From Cupriavidus sp. WGlv3 (GTDB lineage: Bacteria; Pseudomonadota; Gammaproteobacteria; Burkholderiales; Burkholderiaceae): 64,000 nucleotides of DNA. Location of the stretch: assembly GCF_023952475.1 (NCBI RefSeq), contig NZ_JALHRX010000022.1:1-64000 (forward strand). Reading direction: 5' to 3'. Made by a program: the position numbers and the translations under genes. The notes beneath the pieces are model-generated. The model worked only from the letters and a program-made list of their open reading frames with translations, did not search any database and was not told the DNA's origin. This document shows, piece after piece, positions 57,438 to 64,000 of the stretch; position 1 is the stretch's first letter; each line of letters opens with the position of its first letter.

Positions 57438-59792
57438 ATGAAAAATAAAATGATGCGTGTTCGGGAAGCGAGGCCTTTACTTACTGTAATTATTCCATTT
57501 CGCGCTGATCCAAAGTTGCCATATCTTATGGCAAGATTAGAAGATCAATGTTCGTCCTTCAAACGGCGTGATGATGTTGAGTTCATGGTCGTTGATTCGG
57601 GCTCCCCGATCGAGTATCGCGATCCGTGCCACATTATCTGCAAACGTCACGGAATCCGATATCTATATCACGATAGTGAGGGATCGGTCTTTTCCATTGG
57701 GGCGGCGCGAGATTATGGTGCATCTTTCGCGGAAGGAAGGGCAATAACTTTTTTGGACGTAGATCTTAGAGTTGCTGCTGATTTCTGGGATCGCCTGCTT
57801 ATCCTAATGAAAAGTTATGGCATTTCAAAATATAAAAAAAGATTTCTCGCGATCCCTTGCCTTTATCTCACTGCTGACGGTACGGAGGAATTTGAGGCAT
57901 CTGACCCTAATGTTAGGGCACTAGATTTCTATCTGCGATGGATGCATGGTGATTCTGGAGCAGTACAGAATCTAGCGCCATGTTCCTCGGTGATGATCGT
58001 CGACCGACTTCATTACCTGTCGGTTGGAGGCCATCGCCCAGAATTTAGAGGCCATGGCTATGAAGACTTTGAGTTGTATCACCGGCTTAGTAGTGAGTTG
58101 GGTCAGATACCTCGACCGGATGATTATTATCATGATTCAAAAAGTTGGGATATCGCTACATATCGAGGATTTCGATCTCAATTTTCATTGTTTGGGCGCC
58201 CGGCGCTGCTCGCAAATCTCATGGTTTTTCATCTCTGGCATCCGCGACCGAAAAGCAGTTCATTTTACGGTAGGATGGCCGAAAATAGAGAGATCTGGTT
58301 AGACTTCTTTAAGGATTTTGATAAAACGAGATTTCACCCGGAGCCGATAATTGATTCATCCGCGCTGTCCAAAAAAGTGCTTTTCTTTGGCAAGCAGAAT
58401 ACTAATGCGGCTAGAGTATTAAAGGATATAATTCCGCTTCTGGGTCAGTTGATGTATATGAGCGAATACGACCTTATCGATCAAGATGGGTTGGTCGATG
58501 AAGTCGCTTTTAAGAAGTTAATTGAGGGTCACGGAATCGGCTCAGTATTGTTTGCCAACCCGTACGGGAACCCAGCGCGACTACAAGCCTATGAGTGGTG
58601 CCGTCGCAACGACTTCCCATACCTTGTGTTTGAGCGCGGTGCGTTTCCGGATAGCTGGTTTCTTGATCCCCGTGGGTTCAATGCAGACTCCGAAAGTTAT
58701 CGGCGGGAACTGTGGGACATGGCACTTACCGAGCATGAGTCTGAATCAATTAAGGCATATGTTGAGCGTCTCCTAACTGATGCGCCCGCACTTGAAAGTC
58801 AAGGCTCCCGACTTGGCGGGGAAGGGCTAGGCAGTCGTTTGGGTATTGGTGGCAAGAAGGTACTGTTCGTCCCCTTACAGCGACCCAGTGATACGGTGAT
58901 TCAACACTTGAGGGGAAATTTGCCGTCATATGACGCATTTATCGAGTTCATCGATGAAGCTGCGGGTCTGTTGAAACGCGCTGGATGGGTCGTTCTGTGT
59001 AAAAAGCACCCATTAGAGACGGAAGCGCCGGAGTTAAAGAACGCATTATATGTGCCGAATGAAACTAACTTTTTGGATTTGCTAGAACTGTCGGATAGAG
59101 TTGCATTGATAAATTCCGGCGTTGGGCTCTATGCCATGGCTATGGGCAAACCCTGCTACATCTTCGGAAAAGCCTTTTATTCTATTCCTGGTGTCAATAG
59201 AGAAATTGCGTCACTGGATGTTGACGGATTTTTCTCTGATGTCACACTAGAGTCTTCGGTGAATATGGAGTTGGCTTATAGATTTCTTTATTATTTGGTT
59301 TTTAAATTCTACTCATTTGGTGTTCCTCGAACGGCGTTGCGAAAAGAGCGAGACGGATCAATGAGAAATTTGACCGTGGCGCTGGATTTCTATAATTTGA
59401 GAGTGCCGGGGGTAAAGGAAATTTCCTATGACTGGGACCACTATCCCATGATTTCAACGTCGGCGCCGATTTTCGAGCGGTATCAGCTATTCCTGCACGA
59501 AAAGAGACGGAAAATTTCGAAAGCGGCACCAGTTTCAATTGCTCATACTCCAGCCTCCAAGATTGCGCCCTCTGCTGTGTCTAAAATAGAAAATAAGGAT
59601 AGAGCAATTGCTATATCAAAGGCTGTTATTGTTAATCGTAAAACTAATTTGAGCGAAAGGGAAAGGCGTGCCGCAAAATTGGCAAAGCTGCGACGAGATC
59701 CACATGCGTTTTTTCGGGATTCACGAATCGCAGCGCTTAGGCCGTTGAAAATATTTTGGCGAAATAAACAAGCTGCTACGATTGTGAAGTAA
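57438..59792 (+). CDS. Fused glycosyltransferase: GT2 domain plus KpsC/S-like capsule-synthesis domain
   Basis: A 784-residue protein, probably the serotype-specific capsule polymerase. The N-terminal GT-A/GT2 domain covers residues about 13-290 (LLTVIIPFRADPKL, AITFLDVDLRV with Asp107/Asp109 as DxD, and a YEDFELYHRL acidic acceptor motif). The C-terminal part (residues about 310-670) resembles KpsC/KpsS-type transferases (CKKHPLETEAPEL, ALINSGVGLYAMAMGKPCYIFGKAFY). A basic Lys/Arg-rich tail may hold it at the membrane. Its GC content is far below all neighbours, the usual sign of a horizontally exchanged serotype gene. The sugar specificity is unknown. Confidence 0.8.
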   Translation: MKNKMMRVREARPLLTVIIPFRADPKLPYLMARLEDQCSSFKRRDDVEFMVVDSGSPIEYRDPCHIICKRHGIRYLYHDSEGSVFSIGAARDYGASFAEGRAITFLDVDLRVAADFWDRLLILMKSYGISKYKKRFLAIPCLYLTADGTEEFEASDPNVRALDFYLRWMHGDSGAVQNLAPCSSVMIVDRLHYLSVGGHRPEFRGHGYEDFELYHRLSSELGQIPRPDDYYHDSKSWDIATYRGFRSQFSLFGRPALLANLMVFHLWHPRPKSSSFYGRMAENREIWLDFFKDFDKTRFHPEPIIDSSALSKKVLFFGKQNTNAARVLKDIIPLLGQLMYMSEYDLIDQDGLVDEVAFKKLIEGHGIGSVLFANPYGNPARLQAYEWCRRNDFPYLVFERGAFPDSWFLDPRGFNADSESYRRELWDMALTEHESESIKAYVERLLTDAPALESQGSRLGGEGLGSRLGIGGKKVLFVPLQRPSDTVIQHLRGNLPSYDAFIEFIDEAAGLLKRAGWVVLCKKHPLETEAPELKNALYVPNETNFLDLLELSDRVALINSGVGLYAMAMGKPCYIFGKAFYSIPGVNREIASLDVDGFFSDVTLESSVNMELAYRFLYYLVFKFYSFGVPRTALRKERDGSMRNLTVALDFYNLRVPGVKEISYDWDHYPMISTSAPIFERYQLFLHEKRRKISKAAPVSIAHTPASKIAPSAVSKIENKDRAIAISKAVIVNRKTNLSERERRAAKLAKLRRDPHAFFRDSRIAALRPLKIFWRNKQAATIVK

Positions 59793-59914
59793 TGGGTTAT
59801 GGTTGGTTTGTTAGAGTGGTTGTAAAGGGTGGGTGGGGGTCTAGTTTTCGTGCTGTTGTTGCGGGTGGTTGGTGTAACCAGGTTATTTAAAATTAGTTAT
59901 CGGGTGAATGTGGG

Positions 59915-60760
59915 ATGGTAATCGATATTGGCGAAAATATTGAGGCGAATAATTCGAGCCCTTTTGTTCTTTTTGGGGGCGTGAATGTGCTTGAGTCACT
60001 GGATCTCGCTGTTGTTTCATGCGAGGAGTACATCCGTGTTACTCAAAAGCTCGGCATACCCTACGTCTTCAAGGCAAGTTTCGATAAAGCAAACCGTTCT
60101 TCTATTCACTCCTACCGGGGACCTGGTCTGGATGAAGGACTGAAGATTTTCGAAGCAGTGAAAGCGAAGTTTGGCGTACCCGTGATCACGGATGTCCACG
60201 AGCCTTGGCAAGCCCCATTGGTTGCCGAGGTCGTCGACGTCCTCCAACTACCCGCATTCCTCGCCCGCCAAACCGACCTCGTTGTCGCTTTGGCGAAAAC
60301 CGGCAAGCCCGTCAACATCAAGAAGCCTCAATTCCTTAGCCCGACGCAGGTCGCCAACATCGTCGAAAAGTTCAAAGAGGCGGGCAACGATCAACTGATC
60401 CTTTGCGATCGCGGAACCTGCTTTGGCTACGACAACCTCGTCGTCGACATGCTCGGTTTCGGCGTGATGAAGCGGGTCACCAACGACATGCCGATCATTT
60501 TCGACGTCACGCATGCCTTGCAGCAGCGCGATCCTAATGGCGCCGCATCGGGTGGCAGGCGCCAGCAAGTCGTTGAACTTGCTCGTTCGGGCATGGCGGT
60601 CGGTCTGGCCGGCCTCTTCCTCGAGGCGCATCCGGACCCTGCCAACGCCAAGTGCGATGGACCGAGTGCCTTGCCGCTGGACAAGCTCGAACCATTTCTA
60701 ACACAGGTGAAGGCAGTGGACGACCTGGTGAAGTCGTGTGCTCCGCTTCATATCGAATAG
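59915..60760 (+). CDS. kdsA: 3-deoxy-8-phosphooctulonate (Kdo-8-P) synthase
   Basis: A 281-residue enzyme condensing phosphoenolpyruvate with arabinose 5-phosphate, the first committed step to Kdo. FVLFGGVNVLES has Asn24 where metal-dependent homologues have Cys, so it belongs to the metal-independent class. FKASFDKANRSSIHSYRGPG, KKPQFLSP and AHPDPANAKCDGP are the substrate-binding segments. The first 150 bp are lower in GC than the rest, continuing the composition of the preceding gene. As a capsule-locus copy it supplies Kdo for the KpsC-made linker. A separate housekeeping kdsA is likely elsewhere. Confidence 0.95.
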   Translation: MVIDIGENIEANNSSPFVLFGGVNVLESLDLAVVSCEEYIRVTQKLGIPYVFKASFDKANRSSIHSYRGPGLDEGLKIFEAVKAKFGVPVITDVHEPWQAPLVAEVVDVLQLPAFLARQTDLVVALAKTGKPVNIKKPQFLSPTQVANIVEKFKEAGNDQLILCDRGTCFGYDNLVVDMLGFGVMKRVTNDMPIIFDVTHALQQRDPNGAASGGRRQQVVELARSGMAVGLAGLFLEAHPDPANAKCDGPSALPLDKLEPFLTQVKAVDDLVKSCAPLHIE

Positions 60761-60822
60761 CAGTTTGGGGTCACCGGTGGGCAATGACCGGCACGCATAA
60801 CATTAGGGAATGTGAGAGAACG

Positions 60823-61785
60823 ATGACTGAAGTCATTGCATTGGCACGCAACGTCGTTGCCACCGAGATCCAGGCACTGGACCGCATGTCGGGGCGGATC
60901 GATTCGGGATTCGAGAAGGCGGTCGAAATCATTTTGCGTGCTCGCGGCCGCGTGGTGGTGGTCGGCATGGGCAAGTCCGGGCTGATCGGCAAGAAGATCG
61001 CCGCAACCATGGCGTCGACGGGTACGCCGGCGTTTTCCGTGCATCCGGGCGAAGCTTTCCATGGCGATCTCGGCATGATCAAGCCGATTGATGTCGTGCT
61101 GATGATCTCGAACAGCGGGGAAACGGAAGAACTGATCCGCATCCTGCCGTTTCTCGAGCATCAGCAGAATCCGGTTATCGCGATGACCGGAAAGGTGCAT
61201 TCCACGCTGGCGCGGCACGCGGATGTGGTGCTGGACATCTCGGTCGAACGCGAAGCCTGCAATAACAACCTGGCACCGACCAGTTCCACCACCGCCACGC
61301 TGGTAATGGGCGATGCGCTCGCTGTGGTCCTTTCGGTCAAGCGGGGCTTCCAGCCCGAGGATTTCGCGCGATTCCACCCGGGCGGAAGCCTGGGCCGGAA
61401 ACTCCTGACCCGCGTGACGGATGTCATGCACAAGGAGAACCTGCCGGTTTGTCGCCCGGATGCATCGTTCCGCGATGTAGTGCATGTCATCAACCGCGGC
61501 CGCCTCGGCATGGCGCTGGTGATGGAAGGCGAGCAACTGCAGGGCGTAATCACGGATGGCGACGTGCGCCGCGCGTTCGACTCCGACCGCGATTACAAGG
61601 CGATCATGGCCAGGCACATCATGTCCACCGATCCGAAGACCGCATCGCCGGGCGAACGCTTTGCCGATGCGGAAGCGCGGATCCATGCCGCCAGGATCGG
61701 CGCACTGGTGGTGAAAAACGAGTCGGATCGGGTCGTCGGCATCCTGCAAATCCACGATCTGGGAAGTGATGAGCCTGCCGTCTGA
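60823..61785 (+). CDS. kpsF: D-arabinose-5-phosphate isomerase
   Basis: A 320-residue isomerase making arabinose 5-phosphate from ribulose 5-phosphate, the KdsA substrate. The SIS domain (residues about 30-170) has VVVVGMGKSGLIGKKIAATMASTGTPAF and HGDLGMI. A pair of CBS domains (about 205-320, VTDVMHKENLPVCRPDASF, LQGVITDGDVRR) probably senses nucleotides or sugar phosphates. It is between kdsA and kpsC, so gene order follows pathway order. ATG 60823 follows GAGAGAACG. Its 3' end overlaps kpsC by 17 bp. Confidence 0.93.
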   Translation: MTEVIALARNVVATEIQALDRMSGRIDSGFEKAVEIILRARGRVVVVGMGKSGLIGKKIAATMASTGTPAFSVHPGEAFHGDLGMIKPIDVVLMISNSGETEELIRILPFLEHQQNPVIAMTGKVHSTLARHADVVLDISVEREACNNNLAPTSSTTATLVMGDALAVVLSVKRGFQPEDFARFHPGGSLGRKLLTRVTDVMHKENLPVCRPDASFRDVVHVINRGRLGMALVMEGEQLQGVITDGDVRRAFDSDRDYKAIMARHIMSTDPKTASPGERFADAEARIHAARIGALVVKNESDRVVGILQIHDLGSDEPAV

Positions 61786-63895
61786 GGGCGCGATCGGCGT
61801 TCTTTCCCACGGCATTCGCCGAATTGAACACCTGTCTGCTTTCCTGGGCGAGCCGGTGGCCCTGGTGCATCCGTTGCGAGGCGCAGCGGTACCGCTGTCC
61901 GCCGTTGCCGCATGGGGGCGGCGGCCTACCGCCCGCAAGGCCCGGGCGTTCGCGAATTCCCGTGGCATCGAGCGCTTCCTGTGTCTCGAAGACGGCTTTC
62001 TGCGCTCGCTGTACCCCGGAGCGTCGTCGCCGACTTGTTCGCTGGTAGTCGATGATCGCGGCATCTATTACGACGCATCGCAGCCTTCCCGGCTGGACGA
62101 GCTGATTTCCACGCCGTTGCTGCCGTCCGAGCAGGCAAGGGCCTGGCAACTGATCGAACGCTGGCGAGACGCGGGGATCTCCAAGTACAACTATGCGCCG
62201 GCGCCGGCGCCGGCATCGCTGCCGGCACAGCCATACGTGCTTGTGGTTGACCAGACCGCGAACGATGCCTCGGTGCAGTTTGGCCTGGCAGACGGCGACA
62301 GTTTCCGCCGCATGCTCGAGTCAGCGTTGCAGGCATATCCGGATTGCACGATCCTGGTCAAGGAGCACCCAGAGGTCGCGCTCGGACGCAAACGTGGTTA
62401 TCTCGGGCAGATCCTGGACCACGGCGGCTATCCGCGCGTGGAGCGGATCCAGGACGACGTCCACGTGGTGCCGCTGATCCGCGGCGCGCGGGCCGTCTTC
62501 GCCGTTACCTCGCAGGTCGGCTTCGAAGCGCTCCTGCATGGCAAGACGGTTCATACCTTTGGCATGCCTTTCTATGCCGGATGGGGCCTGACGATTGATG
62601 CATTGTCGGCCCCGGCGCGGCGGCATCCCGTTTCGGTGGAGCAACTGGCATTTGCCGCGCTGGTCCGCTACACGCGCTACGTCCAGCCACATACCGGAAG
62701 CCGTTGCGAGGTAGAAGACGCCATCGACTACCTGGCACTGCAGCGCCGGATGGCTCAGCAGTTTCCGCGGCGCCTGCATGCAATTGGCTTTTCCCGCTGG
62801 AAGCGGAAAATCCTGAAGGACTTCCTGCAAGGTCACGAGGTAATTTTCCATCGCGGTCTGCGATATGTACCGCAGGGCGCGTCGCTGCTGCGCTGGGGCC
62901 AGAGTGTCGACGCAACGGTGCGACCCGATCTGGCGGTGATCACGGTGGAGGATGGCTTCTTGCGTTCTGTTGGCCTGGGCGCGCAGCTGGTCCGTCCGCT
63001 GTCGTGGGTGTTTGATCGTTCCGGCATCTATTACGACGCGACCTCCGAGTCCGACCTGGAGCGACTGTTGGCGAGTGCCGAATTCGATGCCGCTACCCTT
63101 TCGCGCGCAGCGCGACTGCGCGAATCCATCATCCATGCCGGGCTCACCAAGTACAACGTCGGGTCAGGCAGCTGGACCCGGCCTGCAGGCGTTGGCCGGG
63201 TAATTCTGGTAGTCGGCCAGGTGGAGGCGGATGCGTCGCTGCTTTTCGGGGCACCTGGCATCCGCACCAACCGCGCGCTGCTCGAGGCGGTGCGCGCCGA
63301 GGTGCCTGGCGCGTATCTGGTCTATAAGCCCCATCCCGATGTCATGAGCGGCTTGCGCGGCAATCGCGACGAGGAAAAGGCGCTCGCCGCGCTGTGCGAC
63401 GAACTGGTGACGGACTGTCCGATGGACCGGCTTATTGCCGCTGTCGATGGCGTCCATGTCCTGACCTCGCTTGCCGGGTTCGAGGCCATGCTCCGGGGCA
63501 AGCCGGTCACGACGCACGGTGCGCCGTTCTATGCCGGCTGGGGCCTCACGGATGACCGGTGCGAAACGCCACGTCGGCATCGTCGTCTTTCGCTCGACAT
63601 GCTCGTTGCGGGTGCGCTGATCCTGTATCCGCGCTATGTCTTGCGCGATGGCAAGCACGGATTCGCGACGCCGGAAATTGTGGTGGACCACATCCTGTCG
63701 TGGCGCGATGAGGCACCAGCCCGTGCGTCGGGACTCCGGCGCCATTTGATTCAGTCGCTGCTGCGTCCATGGATCCGCTGGCGTGACGGCGCCGCCGGGC
63801 GAGACGGTCGGAGGTCCCGGGGAGCCGATCCTGCCGGTCTGGCGCATCCGCAGCATTGCACGGCGCATCGACGGGTATCTGCGCCAGAGCAATAA
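61769..63895 (+). CDS. kpsC: Capsule beta-Kdo linker transferase
   Basis: A 708-residue protein with two homologous transferase halves. First half: EDGFLRSLYPG, DDRGIYYDASQ, KEHPEVALG and FGMPFYAGWGLT. Second half: EDGFLRSVGLGAQ, DRSGIYYDATSES, YKPHPDVMSG and HGAPFYAGWGLT. This duplication is the hallmark of KpsC/LipA enzymes, which add alternating beta-Kdo residues to the lysophosphatidylglycerol anchor. KpsS usually adds the first Kdo and no separate KpsS is in the window; it may lie downstream. ATG 61769 (GGGAAG site) is preferred over GTG 61766. Confidence 0.93.
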   Translation: MSLPSEGAIGVLSHGIRRIEHLSAFLGEPVALVHPLRGAAVPLSAVAAWGRRPTARKARAFANSRGIERFLCLEDGFLRSLYPGASSPTCSLVVDDRGIYYDASQPSRLDELISTPLLPSEQARAWQLIERWRDAGISKYNYAPAPAPASLPAQPYVLVVDQTANDASVQFGLADGDSFRRMLESALQAYPDCTILVKEHPEVALGRKRGYLGQILDHGGYPRVERIQDDVHVVPLIRGARAVFAVTSQVGFEALLHGKTVHTFGMPFYAGWGLTIDALSAPARRHPVSVEQLAFAALVRYTRYVQPHTGSRCEVEDAIDYLALQRRMAQQFPRRLHAIGFSRWKRKILKDFLQGHEVIFHRGLRYVPQGASLLRWGQSVDATVRPDLAVITVEDGFLRSVGLGAQLVRPLSWVFDRSGIYYDATSESDLERLLASAEFDAATLSRAARLRESIIHAGLTKYNVGSGSWTRPAGVGRVILVVGQVEADASLLFGAPGIRTNRALLEAVRAEVPGAYLVYKPHPDVMSGLRGNRDEEKALAALCDELVTDCPMDRLIAAVDGVHVLTSLAGFEAMLRGKPVTTHGAPFYAGWGLTDDRCETPRRHRRLSLDMLVAGALILYPRYVLRDGKHGFATPEIVVDHILSWRDEAPARASGLRRHLIQSLLRPWIRWRDGAAGRDGRRSRGADPAGLAHPQHCTAHRRVSAPEQ

Positions 63896-63959
63896 GACGC
63901 TGCAGAACAAAGACAGAATCACAAATAACAGAATACAAGAGCAGCACGAGGGTCGAGAA

Positions 63960-64000
63960 ATGTTGTCGTTCAGGAAGCCATCCGGAAGTATCGACATCCC
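63960..64000 (+). CDS. Start of a further gene in the capsule locus (partial)
   Basis: An ATG preceded by GAGGG at good spacing opens a frame (MLSFRKPSGSIDI) that runs off the window. It is 64 bp after kpsC on the same strand. Too short to identify; kpsS or another capsule gene is expected by position. Confidence 0.35.
   Translation, partial: MLSFRKPSGSIDI

Overview
The window is about 64 kb of high-GC DNA from a betaproteobacterium of the Burkholderiaceae, most likely a Cupriavidus species. This rests on base composition, the Bug-type periplasmic binding protein, the phosphocholine-type phospholipase C, the CioAB oxidase with a DUF2474 partner, the VgrG-Tle5-Tli4 effector module, and a Kps (ABC-transporter-dependent) capsule locus. 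The genus is an inference. I found no rRNA, tRNA, CRISPR array or intact insertion sequence.

Layout. Positions 1-5600 hold the end of a type VI secretion spike gene (vgrG), a two-HKD phospholipase D effector (Tle5-like), its Tli4-like immunity lipoprotein, and short remnants including a truncated DUF3304-type lipoprotein. Positions 5965-20917 are mostly chromosomal housekeeping and regulatory genes: an old-yellow-enzyme reductase, a VOC protein, a hybrid histidine kinase with a LuxR-type response regulator, a large lipoprotein, AraC-like and Crp/Fnr regulators, an acyl-CoA synthetase, an AGE-family epimerase, small hypotheticals and two alpha/beta hydrolases.

Positions 21006-24291 are the most unusual part. 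Two tandem copies of one cassette each contain a promoter overlaid by TATCTAC/GTAGATA inverted repeats, a leader with a terminator-like hairpin, a secreted protein built of 12-residue DPFTDGAR-type repeats, a 33-residue membrane peptide, and a TetR regulator. I do not recognise this system and think it is the best candidate for something undescribed.

Positions 24277-31776 hold a hydrolase and M14 peptidase pair, a LysR regulator, a Tat-exported phospholipase C, a small lipoprotein and a phosphodiesterase/LamG lipoprotein. Positions 31952-39528 form a GntR-controlled catabolic cluster: serine-glyoxylate-type aminotransferase, two MFS transporters, an amidase and an FAH-family hydrolase. A cyanide-insensitive-type bd oxidase (CioAB plus DUF2474) follows at 39554-42154. 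Positions 42559-52025 hold a TSUP permease and a LysR-linked sugar-acid cluster: Bug binding protein, altronate/galactarate dehydratase, aldehyde dehydrogenase, HpaI-type aldolase, FAD-linked oxidase and an MBL hydrolase.

From 53041 to the end runs a group 2/3-type capsule locus: kpsM, kpsT, kpsE, kpsD, a low-GC fused glycosyltransferase, kdsA, kpsF/kdsD and kpsC. An unusually AT-rich leader of about 300 bp lies upstream. KdsA and KpsF supply Kdo precursors, KpsC would build the Kdo linker, the fused transferase probably builds the chain, and KpsMTED exports it.
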